Numbered from the stretch's first letter, positions 35,593 through 44,883 are shown. The stretch is DNA of 64,000 bases from Armatimonadota bacterium (GCA_013314775.1 JABUFB010000011.1:135144-199143); one strand, 5' to 3'. Numbers and translations are program-made. The notes: generated by a model not told the origin, from the letters alone.

Positions 35593-36288
35593 TCAGACGG
35601 CCACAGACTGGATCTTGTAACCCACGCCGGGGACGGTGACGATGATCTCCGGGTGCTTGCGGTCGATCTCCAGCTTCCCGCGCAGCCGCCCGATGTGCAC
35701 GTCCAGTGTGCGGGTGCGTATGCCATCGGGATACTGCCAGACTTCCCACAAGAGTTCTCGGGATGGGATCACTTCATGAGGCCGGGAGGCCAAGGCGCAC
35801 AGGAGGTCGAACTCCTTGGGCGTCAGATCTACGTTCTGACCGCGACAGGTCACAGTCCTGCGGTCTTTTCGGATGTAGACCGGTGGGACCGCCAGCTCCC
35901 GGGCGCCATCCTGCTGCGGGTACTCGTTCACCCGGCGCAGGATTGCGCGAATCCGCGCCACCAGTTCGCCGCGGTGGAAGGGCTTGACCACGTAGTCGTC
36001 CGCGCCCAACTCCAGGCCCACGATGCGGTCGACTTCCGAATGTCGGGCGGTGAGCATCACGATTGGCACCGCACTGCGGCTGCGCAATTGCCGGCAGACG
36101 TCGAGGCCGTCCATATCGGGCAGGCACAGATCGAGCAGGATGATGTCCGGCGAACCGGCGGTGCAGGCTTCCAGAGCAGAGCCGCCGCTTGTGACGATCT
36201 GGGCGGTGAGCCCGGCGTCGGCCAGGGCATCACTCAGGGCCTGGTGGAGATATGCTTCGTCTTCGACAACCAGGGCAGTACGGTTCAT
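35593..36288 (-). CDS. OmpR/PhoB-family response regulator (orphan)
   Basis: A 231-residue two-domain regulator. The receiver domain has the acidic pair Glu9/Asp10, phosphoacceptor Asp53 in ILLDLCLPDMDG, Thr80 in MLTAR and Lys102 in VVKPF, so phosphorylation is expected. The C-terminal winged-helix domain has the OmpR signature (LTPKEFDLLCALASRPHEVI, RTLDVHIGRLRGKLE, VPGVGYKI). No histidine kinase gene is adjacent, so its partner is elsewhere. It is divergent from the Zn-dehydrogenase operon and 71 bp upstream of the glycosidase gene on the same strand. Control of either neighbour is a reasonable but untested inference. Confidence 0.93.
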   Translation of the reverse strand: MNRTALVVEDEAYLHQALSDALADAGLTAQIVTSGGSALEACTAGSPDIILLDLCLPDMDGLDVCRQLRSRSAVPIVMLTARHSEVDRIVGLELGADDYVVKPFHRGELVARIRAILRRVNEYPQQDGARELAVPPVYIRKDRRTVTCRGQNVDLTPKEFDLLCALASRPHEVIPSRELLWEVWQYPDGIRTRTLDVHIGRLRGKLEIDRKHPEIIVTVPGVGYKIQSVAV

Positions 36289-36342
36289 GCGGGACTCTCA
36301 CTTTCCGGCGATTAGCGCGCACAGGTGCGAAGGAGGGCCACA

Positions 36343-37416
36343 GTGTCCAGTATGACTGCAGGCGCGTTCTTTACGGGTGAAAGGGCGCTTGTGGTGCGCA
36401 CCTTCGATGTTGGGACTCCCGGACCCGGCGAGGTTCTCATTGACGTTGCCGCTGCGGGCGTCTGTGGCAGCGACTTGCACCAATGGGCCGGCCGCTGGAA
36501 TCGCCCCGAGTTTGTCCCTGGACACGAGGTCTCGGGAGTGATCTCCCAGATCGGCCCCGGAGTGCAGAACTTGACACCCGGCGACGCCGTGACGGTGGAA
36601 CCTTTCATCTACTGCGGTCGCTGTCGTTACTGTCTGGCGGGCCGGTATTTCCACTGCCGAGACATGGCGTTTCTCACGCTTCACGCGCACGGCGGCTTCG
36701 CTCAGCGCATGATTGCTCCCGACTATGCTGTCTATCGGCTTCCAGACGGGCTGAGTTTAGACACAGGTGCCCTCTGCGAGCCCTGTGCGGTGGCAGTTCA
36801 CGGTGCAAGACTGGGCAGCGTCTGTCCAGATGACGATGTTCTAGTCATCGGCGCGGGCACCATCGGTCTCATGAGCGTTGCCGCGGCGAAACATCTGGGA
36901 GCGCGCCGGATCGCGGCCATCTGCCGATATGAGCACCAGGCAAAGGCGGCGCGAAGCCTGGGCGCGGATGTGACGCTCGCTCCGGATCAGGCTACACTCG
37001 AAGGTGTTTCGTCGGTGTTTCCGGACGGCCCCGACGTGGTGATGGAGGCCGTAGGGAGCTCGGGGCGAGGGCTTCCGCAGGCGCTGGCAGTCGCGGGGAA
37101 GATGGCGCGGATCGTACTCATGGGCGGCAATACAGGGCCGATAAACGACATCGACATGGCGCCGGTCATCACGAAGGAGCTTGTCATCTACGGTTCGGGC
37201 TGCTACAGTCAAGTGGGTCTGCGACGAGACTTCGAGGTTGCCCTGGATGTGCTCGCGGGCAATCCCGAGGCTTTCCGCGACCTGATCACGCACCGCTTCC
37301 CTCTCTCGCGCGTGCAAGAAGCTTTCGAAACAGCTTACGACAAGGGGAGAACCGGGGCCATCAAAGTACTGGTGGAGCCGGGAAGACCAGAGGATGCCGG
37401 TGGACCACAAGACTGA
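36343..37416 (+). CDS. Zinc-dependent medium-chain dehydrogenase (sorbitol/threonine dehydrogenase-like)
   Basis: A 357-residue MDR-superfamily NAD(P)-dependent alcohol/polyol dehydrogenase. Catalytic zinc ligands are present in AGVCGSDLHQW and VPGHEVSG, and the structural zinc loop is CGRCRYCLAGRYFHC. The Rossmann glycine motif is VIGAGTIGLMSV. It is nearest the sorbitol/threonine-dehydrogenase type. The start is GTG 36343, placed 6 bp after AAGGAGG; a GTG at 36325 would overlap the ribosome-binding site. Its 3' end overlaps the GNAT gene by 23 bp, and that gene overlaps the FAD oxidoreductase, giving a tight three-gene operon. Confidence 0.92.
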   Translation: MSSMTAGAFFTGERALVVRTFDVGTPGPGEVLIDVAAAGVCGSDLHQWAGRWNRPEFVPGHEVSGVISQIGPGVQNLTPGDAVTVEPFIYCGRCRYCLAGRYFHCRDMAFLTLHAHGGFAQRMIAPDYAVYRLPDGLSLDTGALCEPCAVAVHGARLGSVCPDDDVLVIGAGTIGLMSVAAAKHLGARRIAAICRYEHQAKAARSLGADVTLAPDQATLEGVSSVFPDGPDVVMEAVGSSGRGLPQALAVAGKMARIVLMGGNTGPINDIDMAPVITKELVIYGSGCYSQVGLRRDFEVALDVLAGNPEAFRDLITHRFPLSRVQEAFETAYDKGRTGAIKVLVEPGRPEDAGGPQD

Positions 37417-37933
37417 TACCCTCCAGTTCCGCGCCGCAACCGACCAGGACTTGCCCGCGGTTGCCGACGTCATCCGCAGCGCTTGGGCGCCGGTTGCCGA
37501 ACTGGTGGGCATGACGCCCGAGAAAGCCCCCTCTTTCGCCGCGTACGTCACCGCCGACAGTCTGCGCACATACCTGCGCGAGAGGGCGATGACGATGTTC
37601 ATCATGCTTGTCGGCGATGAGATCGTGGCCTGCGGAGCGTTGTCGCTAGACCCCGATGAACCCAATGTCGGGGTGCTGAACCGCATCGCCGTGCGCCCTG
37701 AACTCCAAGGCAGGGGCTATGGAACGGCGATGGTGAGATTCCTCGAGGAAGAGCTGAAGCGCCGCGGTGCTAACACTATTCGCCTGGGGCACGTGACCGC
37801 GAACACGCCCCTGCACGATTTCTACCACCGTATGGGCTACCACACCATCGGCAAACGCATCTCCGACGGCTGGGGCATCGAGATCACCTACAAGGAAAAG
37901 CGCCTCAACGGGGCGCCAGGAGTCCGGCCATGA
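37394..37933 (+). CDS. GNAT-family N-acetyltransferase
   Basis: A 179-residue GNAT-fold acetyltransferase. The acetyl-CoA pyrophosphate-binding motif is VRPELQGRGYGTAMVRFLEE, and the C-terminal motif B region is ANTPLHDFYHRMGYHTIGKR, with the usual Tyr. The N-terminus FRAATDQDLPAVADVIRSAW is a standard GNAT beta1-alpha1. It lies between a Zn-dehydrogenase (23-bp overlap) and an FAD oxidoreductase (ATGA overlap), so translation is probably coupled. The acceptor amine is unknown; an amino-sugar or metabolite intermediate would fit the context. Confidence 0.9.
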   Translation: MPVDHKTDTLQFRAATDQDLPAVADVIRSAWAPVAELVGMTPEKAPSFAAYVTADSLRTYLRERAMTMFIMLVGDEIVACGALSLDPDEPNVGVLNRIAVRPELQGRGYGTAMVRFLEEELKRRGANTIRLGHVTANTPLHDFYHRMGYHTIGKRISDGWGIEITYKEKRLNGAPGVRP

Positions 37934-39945
37934 ACCCCACCGGCAGCATTTCGGTCTCGGGACTGACCATCCCGATCCTGCGCTTCCAGACAGTCGTGGT
38001 GGGTTCGGGCGCCGCCGGCCTCAACTGCGCCGACGCCCTGCACAGGCTGGGGGTCACCGATATCGCGGTCATCACCTCGAAACTCGGCGGCGGCACCTCC
38101 GCGAACTCCGGATCAGACAAGCAGACCTACTACAAGATGGGGGTCTTTGGCGACGTCCCTGACAGCCCCATGGACTTCGCCCGCACCCTTACCGCCGGGG
38201 GCATGTGCCACGGTGACATCGCATATATCGAGGGGCTGGGCTCCCTGCCGGCATTCTTCAACCTGGCGCGGCTCGGGGTAGGCTTTCCCTTCAACCGCTA
38301 CGGCGCATTCGTGGGTTACAAGACAGACCACGACCCGCGCCAGCGAGCCACGTCCGCCGGGCCGAAGACCTCGATGCAGATGGTGGAACGCTGCCTGAGT
38401 CAGGTGAGAGCCAACGGGACGCCGATTCTCGACGGATACGACGTGATTCGCCTGCTGACGCTGCCCGGTTCGGGAGGCGAGGGATCACCGGACCGCGTTG
38501 TGGGCCTTCTGGCCATCGACAAGTCGAGAATCCGGGAGAGCAACCACGGCCTGTGCCTGATCTTCGCCCGGAACACCGTACTGGCAACCGGCGGCCCCGG
38601 GGACCTGTACCGAACCTCCGTCTACCCCCCGGGGCAAGTGGGCAGTCATGGTCTTGCGCTGGAAGTGGGCTGCCGGGCCAATAACCTGACGGAATCCCAG
38701 TTCGGCCTGGCATCCACCGGGTTCCGCTGGAACCTCTCGGGGACATACCAGCAGGCGATCCCATGCTACTTCAGCACCGATGCGGACGGCGGCGATGAGC
38801 GGTTTTTCCTGAACGAATACTTCCTGACCATGCGCCAGGAAGCCACGAATATCTTCCTGAAGGGCTACCAGTGGCCCTTCCACGCCGAGCGCCTGCAGGA
38901 TTATGGCTCGTCCATCGTGGACATCGCCGTCCACAATGAGATGGCCCAGGGCCGCAACGTGTATATGGATTTCACCCGCAATCCCGTGGCCGACCAGGGC
39001 CTGGAGCCTTTCTCCCTGGAGAATCTCGAGCCGGAAGCCCGCGAGTACCTTGAGCGGTCCGGCGCCCTGCAGAACACGCCGCTTGATCGCCTGGCCTACA
39101 TGAATCCGCTGGCCATCGACATCTATACTGAGCATGGCGTGGACCTGCGCCAGCCTCTCAAGGTGGCGGTCTGCGCCCAGCACTGCAACGGTGGTCTCAC
39201 GGTGGACTGCTGGTGGCGCACTAATGTGCCCGGCCTGCTGGCAATTGGCGAGGTCGCCGGCACCCACGGTGTGCGTCCGGGCGGCAGCGCCCTGAACTCC
39301 GGCCAGGTCGGCGGCTGGCGTGCGGCCCAGTGGATCGCCCATGAGATGCGCTCCCTCCCAATGAGTGCACCCCATGGCGGCGACGAAGTACGGGAGCAGA
39401 TTGAGGCGGAGATTGCTGAGATCCGGCGGAACCTGCAGGCTGGGCAAGATGCGCCAGGCGTGGGCAAGGTCCGGGGTGAAATCCAGGACCGGATGACGCG
39501 CTGTGCCGGGTTCATCCGCAGCGCTAAGGCTGCCGAGACCGCACTGGCGGAGGCCGTCGCGCAGGAGCGCAGTCTCGCACGCACCGGGCAAAGACTGGGT
39601 AACCCGGAGCAGCTGGTCGCGGCCATCGAGAACGAACACTTGTGCAGGACCCAGGTAGCCTTCCTGACCGCGCTGAAGGCCCTTCTCGACGCCGGAGGCG
39701 GCTCACGCGGCGCCTACGTGGTGCTGGACGAACAGGGCGACCGGGTTGTCGAGACACGCCGCGGGCGGGAAATGCCCCACCGCGGCGAGAACCTGGCCAT
39801 GCGCGGGGAGATTCTTGAGGTGGAGCTCGACCCAGCCGGCGGCTTCCGCACTTTCGTGACTCCCGTGCGCCCTCTGCCCGAGGACGATTCATGGTACGAG
39901 AACACCTGGCGGGCCTGGCGCGACGGCGAAGTATTCCAGGATTAG
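37930..39945 (+). CDS. FAD-dependent oxidoreductase (fumarate reductase/succinate dehydrogenase flavoprotein-like)
   Basis: A 671-residue flavoprotein of the FAD_binding_2 superfamily. It has an N-terminal dinucleotide motif VVVGSGAAGLNCADAL and a second one ATGGPGDLY. The signature LLAIGEVAGTHGVRPGGSALNSGQVGG near 430 matches the FAD/substrate-domain loop. The C-terminal 150 residues are helical, as in fumarate-reductase flavoproteins. It lacks a signal peptide, so it is cytosolic. The family includes fumarate reductase, L-aspartate oxidase and adenylylsulfate reductase; absence of an iron-sulfur subunit gene nearby argues against a respiratory complex. Its start overlaps the GNAT stop (ATGA). 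Confidence 0.85.
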   Translation: MNPTGSISVSGLTIPILRFQTVVVGSGAAGLNCADALHRLGVTDIAVITSKLGGGTSANSGSDKQTYYKMGVFGDVPDSPMDFARTLTAGGMCHGDIAYIEGLGSLPAFFNLARLGVGFPFNRYGAFVGYKTDHDPRQRATSAGPKTSMQMVERCLSQVRANGTPILDGYDVIRLLTLPGSGGEGSPDRVVGLLAIDKSRIRESNHGLCLIFARNTVLATGGPGDLYRTSVYPPGQVGSHGLALEVGCRANNLTESQFGLASTGFRWNLSGTYQQAIPCYFSTDADGGDERFFLNEYFLTMRQEATNIFLKGYQWPFHAERLQDYGSSIVDIAVHNEMAQGRNVYMDFTRNPVADQGLEPFSLENLEPEAREYLERSGALQNTPLDRLAYMNPLAIDIYTEHGVDLRQPLKVAVCAQHCNGGLTVDCWWRTNVPGLLAIGEVAGTHGVRPGGSALNSGQVGGWRAAQWIAHEMRSLPMSAPHGGDEVREQIEAEIAEIRRNLQAGQDAPGVGKVRGEIQDRMTRCAGFIRSAKAAETALAEAVAQERSLARTGQRLGNPEQLVAAIENEHLCRTQVAFLTALKALLDAGGGSRGAYVVLDEQGDRVVETRRGREMPHRGENLAMRGEILEVELDPAGGFRTFVTPVRPLPEDDSWYENTWRAWRDGEVFQD

Positions 39946-40011
39946 TGATGTCTCGGCGTCAGGAGCCGGAACCGACACCCAAATCAGCGTAACCCGGAGC
40001 ACTCATACCCC

Positions 40012-41172
40012 ATGACAAAGCATGCCGCGCTCCCTATCGTTCTGGCCTGCTTTCTCGCATCGGCCGCCTGCGCCGCACCTCCGGCCAAGGCAGTCGCGCA
40101 TTATGAGAGAGGTCTTCAGCTCAAGCGAGCCAACAAGATGGCCGAATCGGCAGCCGAGTTACGGGCGGCGATTGCGGCTTACCCGAAGTATATGCAGGCC
40201 CACTACGCCTTGGGCTGGGTCTACCGGGCGCTTGGCAAGCCCGACGCAGCCATTGAAGCTTTCCGTGAGGTGATCCGTCTCGAGCCGCACAGCCCCGAAG
40301 CGGTGGAATCGGCCCGGGCGATCCAGCGCATCCGCCTCGGGACCGCACCGGCGACCAGTCCTCCCACCGCCATCGCCTTCGCCTCCGCAAGACAGGGCAA
40401 CACAGATATCTATGTGATGGACCTTACCGGTCAGAACCTGCGCAGGGTCACGGAGGACCCGGCGGTGGATGACTCCCCGGCATGGTCTCCCGATGGCCGA
40501 CGGCTTGCTTTTGTGTCCGAACGGGACGGCAACCGGGAAGTGTACGTGTGCGATGCCAGCGGCGGCAATCTGCAGCGCATCACCGACAATGCCGCTGTCG
40601 ATGACCACCCGGTCTGGTCGCCTGACGGGCTCCGGCTCGCCTTTGAGTCCAACCGCAGCGGAAACATGGACGTGTATGTAGTGGCGGTGGACGGGACCGG
40701 CCTGCAGCAGATCACGTTCTCCCCGGCCGATGACTGGATGGGTGACTGGGATCCACGGGGCGCCCGAATCGCGATCCTCAGCGCGCGCGATCAGGTGAGC
40801 AAGGTCTACATCATAAACACGGACGGCTCCTTCCCGCGCCGGCTGGTGGAGAACACGGTGCCCGAGGGGCGGCCCGTGTGGTCGGCAGACGGGCGGTTTG
40901 TCTACTTCACGTGGAACTTCGACCGCAACTACCAGGTCTGCCGGGCTGACGTGGACGGCCGCGGCCTGGCCAATGTCACCCGCAGCCCCTTCGACGAGCG
41001 CCTCTGCGACGTGTCCGCAGATGGCGGACGGGTTCTGGTGACATCAAACCGCGACAGCGATGAGGAATTGTACGTCATCGAGATGGCTACAGGCGCGGCC
41101 AGACGCATAACTTTCAACCCCGGTGCCGACCGGCACGGAGTATTCCAGCCCCCGATCGGAAGCGGGCAGTAG
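40012..41172 (+). CDS. Exported TPR plus TolB-like beta-propeller protein
   Basis: A 386-residue protein with signal peptide (MTKHAALPIVLACFLASAAC), two to three TPR units (about 25-105, with YALGWVYRALGKPDAAIEAF) and a C-terminal TolB/PD40-type propeller. Propeller blades show the repeated DIYVMDLTGQNLRRVTEDP, PAWSPDGRRLAFVSERDGN and PVWSPDGLRLAFESNRSGN signatures, six in total. TolB propellers act in the periplasm in Tol-Pal envelope maintenance, but the pairing with TPR is not the classical TolB. It is the first of three co-directional genes with a HEAT-repeat and a POTRA-TPR protein. Confidence 0.88.
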   Translation: MTKHAALPIVLACFLASAACAAPPAKAVAHYERGLQLKRANKMAESAAELRAAIAAYPKYMQAHYALGWVYRALGKPDAAIEAFREVIRLEPHSPEAVESARAIQRIRLGTAPATSPPTAIAFASARQGNTDIYVMDLTGQNLRRVTEDPAVDDSPAWSPDGRRLAFVSERDGNREVYVCDASGGNLQRITDNAAVDDHPVWSPDGLRLAFESNRSGNMDVYVVAVDGTGLQQITFSPADDWMGDWDPRGARIAILSARDQVSKVYIINTDGSFPRRLVENTVPEGRPVWSADGRFVYFTWNFDRNYQVCRADVDGRGLANVTRSPFDERLCDVSADGGRVLVTSNRDSDEELYVIEMATGAARRITFNPGADRHGVFQPPIGSGQ

Positions 41173-41231
41173 CGCTCAGTCCTGTTCGTGCTTCGCGCAG
41201 GGGGCAGACGACACGGCGGAGTACCTGCATC

Positions 41232-42497
41232 ATGGACGATCCAAAGAGCCAGTGCCGTGTGCTGCTTCCGTCCGACCCGTTCTACGACACGATCTGGCAC
41301 GTCGGCATACGCGAGGCGTTCAGGCGGCCCGAACTGGCTGACCTGTATTCCTGCGCCCGAGAGGAGAACGTGTTTCTCGCTGCACCCCATCTCGAGCCGA
41401 TCCACCAGAATCTGTCGCGTGCATCGCTGGTCATTGCCGACATCACAACGCGAGATGCCAGCGTCATGTACCTGGTCGGGTATGCCCGGGGGCTGGGGAA
41501 GCATCTCATGCTGGTGGGCAAACAGGGCGTCGCGACGCCGTTTTCCGAAGAGCGGGTGCCCATGGTCGCCTACGATCTCGAGACCGACTGGGACCTGAGC
41601 GATTTCGCGTCACGCCTGGTGGCGGCCGTCTCCGCCCTGCCCCTGGCCGCGACCAACTCGCAGCTGGCGAGCATACGGCTGTCCCTGGAGCACCCGAACG
41701 CGGAGGCCCGGCGCGAGGCCGCAATGATGCTGGGCAGCGCGAAGGACGTCCGTGCCATTCCCGCGCTCATCGTGGCCATGGGCGACGAAAACGCCAGCGT
41801 CCGTGCCGCTGCGTCCTGGGCATTGCGGGAGATCGGAGACCCGGTCAGCGCCGGCCTGCTCACCGAAATGCTGCATGACGAGCGCGTTCCCGTGCGACGC
41901 GCGGCTGTCTGGACCCTGCGCGAGATCGGAAGCGACTCGGCATCCACCGCCCTCCTGGACGCCCTGCGGGACCCGGCGCCTGATGTGCGCGAAGTTGCCG
42001 CCTGGGCGTTCAAGGAACTCCGGGAACCCCAGGCGGTGCCGGCGCTCATTGAGCTCATGGACGACGAGAGTCAGCCAGTGCGACGGGCTGCGGCCGAAGC
42101 CCTCTCGGAACAGGCAGATCATCGTGCGGTGCCGGTGCTGTTGGACGCCCTGGCAAGCCCCGATCCTCAGTTGCGAGCCGCGGCCGCTCGGGGTCTGGGA
42201 GGCTTGGGGGACGTCAGCGCAATACCCGCCCTGGCCGAACTGGCGCGCGACCCGAAGTGGTCTGTGAGACAGGCTGCAGCCCGGGCGCTGGGCCGTCTCG
42301 GGCGCGCCGATGTCGTGCCACATCTCGCAGCATTTATCAGCGACCCCGAAGAAGACGTGCGCTGGGCGGCAGTTGAGGCGCTGGCAGAGATTGGCGGCCC
42401 GGAGGCGCGAAAGATGCTTCAGGCGGCTGCGCAGGACGAAAACCAGACCGACCTTGTGCGCGCTGTGGCGCGAGAGGCCCTGGAACGCAATGATTGA
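41232..42497 (+). CDS. HEAT-repeat protein with N-terminal nucleoside-deoxyribosyltransferase-like domain
   Basis: A 421-residue protein. Residues about 5-130 resemble the nucleoside 2-deoxyribosyltransferase/DRHyd-like Rossmann fold: IHQNLSRASLVIADIT, then VMYLVGYARGLGKHLMLVGKQ. In catalytic relatives the corresponding segment is Y-E-x-G with a catalytic Glu; here it is Tyr80-Leu81, so catalysis is doubtful. From about 145 to the end lie roughly nine HEAT/PBS-lyase repeats (VRAAASWALREIGD, VRRAAVWTLREIGS, VREVAAWAFKELRE, VRQAAARALGRLGR). No signal peptide. HEAT scaffolds bind proteins, and the head may sense nucleotides (inference). It is 52 bp upstream of the POTRA-TPR gene. Confidence 0.82.
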   Translation: MDDPKSQCRVLLPSDPFYDTIWHVGIREAFRRPELADLYSCAREENVFLAAPHLEPIHQNLSRASLVIADITTRDASVMYLVGYARGLGKHLMLVGKQGVATPFSEERVPMVAYDLETDWDLSDFASRLVAAVSALPLAATNSQLASIRLSLEHPNAEARREAAMMLGSAKDVRAIPALIVAMGDENASVRAAASWALREIGDPVSAGLLTEMLHDERVPVRRAAVWTLREIGSDSASTALLDALRDPAPDVREVAAWAFKELREPQAVPALIELMDDESQPVRRAAAEALSEQADHRAVPVLLDALASPDPQLRAAAARGLGGLGDVSAIPALAELARDPKWSVRQAAARALGRLGRADVVPHLAAFISDPEEDVRWAAVEALAEIGGPEARKMLQAAAQDENQTDLVRAVAREALERND

Positions 42498-42549
42498 GCC
42501 CCACCTGCGCCAGTGCTTCCGGGCAGGTGAGAGGGAGAAGACACCATTC

Positions 42550-44850
42550 ATGCGCACCCCTCCGACCCCGTGGATTACCCTACTCCTTTCAGTCCTGATC
42601 GCGGGCGCCTGCATCGCAGCCCCTGTGAAGGTCGCCGAGATAGAGGTCTCCGGCAACGAAATCATCGCCGAAGAGACGATCCGGAAGGCTTTCCCCGCCG
42701 GTCTTCTTGTGGGACGCTTCGTGGACGATCTGGCCGGGATTCTGGCCACCACTCGCACCCAGGTGATGAGACTGGGGTATTTCAAGGACGTGCGGGTAAC
42801 TGCGGAGGAAGGCGCTGACGGCCAGCGCGTCCGGGTCCAGGTCACCGAACTGCCCCGGATCGAGAACGTGATCTTCAAAGGCAACACTCTCCTGTCCGAG
42901 GAGCAGCTCAGGAACATTGTGCGCACGGTGCCCGGAGCCTTCCTTGACGACACCCTCGTGCGCCGGGATCTGCAGCGCATTGTGGAGGCTTACGAGGACA
43001 TCGGGGCTGCCGCCGACGCCGTTTACGCCTTTCTCGAAGATGAGAAGACCGTGCTTTTCGGAGTACTCGAGGCGGTGTTCGGGGGTATCACCTTCCAGGG
43101 GCTGAAGGTCGTCACTGAGGCCGAGGCGCGCAGAGAGTTGGGGCTTGAGCTTGAGTCCGTGGTGACTGTCGCGAGCATACAGGACGGCATGTCACGATTG
43201 CGCGAGACCGGCTGGTTCGCCTCCCTGGACTACCAGACTCGCTTGGAGCGCCCGGGCGTCCAACCGCCGAAGCTCTTTCTCGATGTGCGGGTCACAGAAG
43301 CGCCTGGCATCTTCCCTGACCGGATCGGAAAGCTCAAGCCCGGAGTGACCGCGCAGCAGGTTCGTGCGATCGTGAGGCCACCCCAGGTGGAAATCGGTTT
43401 CGCAGTGGAGCTGAAATGGGATTCGGCGCCGCCGCAACTACAATCGCCAGACAAGCCCTTGGAGGAGCTCAGACGCGACGCGGAGGCAGAGACAGCAGGG
43501 GTTGCGCAGATCAGAGCCTATGCCCGTGCACTCGAGGCCGCTGGGGAGCGAGACGCCGCTGCGGCCCAGTTCAACCGGGCCGCTGAGCGTGCGAGGGCCG
43601 TCGTGGAGGCAGCTCCCGGAGATGTGCGGGTGCGCGTGGCGCTGGTGTTCGCACTGCGGGATGCCGGCATGGGCGAGGAGGCTCTGGCCGAGGCCCGGCG
43701 GTGTGTGGAGCAGGCGCCGGAAGACTGGCAGGCACAGCTGGCCCTGACAACAACAGCGGCGGACCGCATTCTCAAATTGCCGCGAGTTGGTGCTGAGGCC
43801 GACGCAGGCCAGGCGCGGCGCGCCGGTCTGAGGGCAACCGCGCAGATCATGCCCTGGCCCGGCACCCGGCAGGCGGCTCTGGCAGCCGTTGGAGCACAGG
43901 CAGACGACGAGGAATCTGCGCTAGTGGAAGACGCCGCGCGGGCGCTGGAAAAAGCACAGAGCCTCGCGCCTGGCGAGAAACTGCCCGCCATTTGCGTCCT
44001 GGACAGGGTCCAGAGGGTCATGGCCGCGCTGGCCAGGGCAGGCGTGGCGCCCCCCGAACTTTGGGCTGCCTTTGACAAAGACCGCGCCGAACGTCTCCCG
44101 GCCCTGCGCGTGCCGGCCGAGAGCGACCCAGAGATGGCTGTGTTCGTGGCTCTGATCGCCAACGCCCGCGCTGTGATCGCGATGCTGTCCGGTTCCCAGG
44201 GTGATCCCGCAACGCCGGTGGAGATGAAGGCGCTAATGGACGAACTGACAGCAATCGCCACGAAATGGCCGCAATCCTTGCGGACATCAGGGGGCATCCT
44301 GGGCATGGCGCATCTCATGTCGGGTGACTTCGACAAGGCACGCGCCATCTTCGAGGAAATGATCCAGCAGAATCCTGACGAGCGGGAGCCCTACAACGCC
44401 CTGATGGCCGTGGCTTTCAGTGCCCGGGACTGGGAGGCTCTGGCGGCGGCTGTGCGCAGGCGACTGGAGCGGTCTCAGGATGCGATCGATTATGTCATCC
44501 TGGGCAAGACCGCGATGCTCCTGGGCAAGGACGACGAGGCGCTGGGCCACTTCGAAAAGGCCGCCGAGCTGTTTCCGGATGACCCGCTGGGCCACAATGC
44601 CAAGGCGGGTTGGCTGGTCCACCTGGGTCGGGACGACGCTCTAGCCACGCGGCATGTGGACAGGGCCCTGGAGCTTGCCCCGGACAGCGGCTATGCCCAT
44701 GCCCTGAAAGCCGCGCTCGCCCTGATCGCGAACAAGCCCGAGGACGCTGTCGTTCGGCTGACATCAGCCCTCAAATCGGCCCCGACGTGTGAATTGGCGA
44801 ACGCCCTGAGAGACAACCTGTTTACCGTTGAGACGGTTGAGGGGGAGTAA
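42550..44850 (+). CDS. Periplasmic POTRA-domain plus TPR-repeat protein (BamA-like POTRA, no beta-barrel)
   Basis: A 766-residue protein with signal peptide (PWITLLLSVLIAGACIA). It has about three POTRA-like repeats (25-270): KVAEIEVSGNEIIAEETIRK, RIENVIFKGNTLLSEEQLRN and ITFQGLKVVTEAEARRELG. These are typical of BamA/Omp85. In place of a beta-barrel, the C-terminal 450 residues are TPR or TPR-like helices, with clear units EALAEARRCVEQAPEDW, KARAIFEEMIQQNPDE and EALGHFEKAAELFPDDP. Such a protein would act in the periplasm, perhaps helping outer-membrane protein assembly. ATG 42550 fits the signal peptide; upstream in-frame ATGs (42310, 42490) overlap the HEAT gene and precede it poorly. Confidence 0.82.
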   Translation: MRTPPTPWITLLLSVLIAGACIAAPVKVAEIEVSGNEIIAEETIRKAFPAGLLVGRFVDDLAGILATTRTQVMRLGYFKDVRVTAEEGADGQRVRVQVTELPRIENVIFKGNTLLSEEQLRNIVRTVPGAFLDDTLVRRDLQRIVEAYEDIGAAADAVYAFLEDEKTVLFGVLEAVFGGITFQGLKVVTEAEARRELGLELESVVTVASIQDGMSRLRETGWFASLDYQTRLERPGVQPPKLFLDVRVTEAPGIFPDRIGKLKPGVTAQQVRAIVRPPQVEIGFAVELKWDSAPPQLQSPDKPLEELRRDAEAETAGVAQIRAYARALEAAGERDAAAAQFNRAAERARAVVEAAPGDVRVRVALVFALRDAGMGEEALAEARRCVEQAPEDWQAQLALTTTAADRILKLPRVGAEADAGQARRAGLRATAQIMPWPGTRQAALAAVGAQADDEESALVEDAARALEKAQSLAPGEKLPAICVLDRVQRVMAALARAGVAPPELWAAFDKDRAERLPALRVPAESDPEMAVFVALIANARAVIAMLSGSQGDPATPVEMKALMDELTAIATKWPQSLRTSGGILGMAHLMSGDFDKARAIFEEMIQQNPDEREPYNALMAVAFSARDWEALAAAVRRRLERSQDAIDYVILGKTAMLLGKDDEALGHFEKAAELFPDDPLGHNAKAGWLVHLGRDDALATRHVDRALELAPDSGYAHALKAALALIANKPEDAVVRLTSALKSAPTCELANALRDNLFTVETVEGE

Positions 44851-44883
44851 CTGCAGGCCAGATGAGCCGCGCCTCCACCCGCG

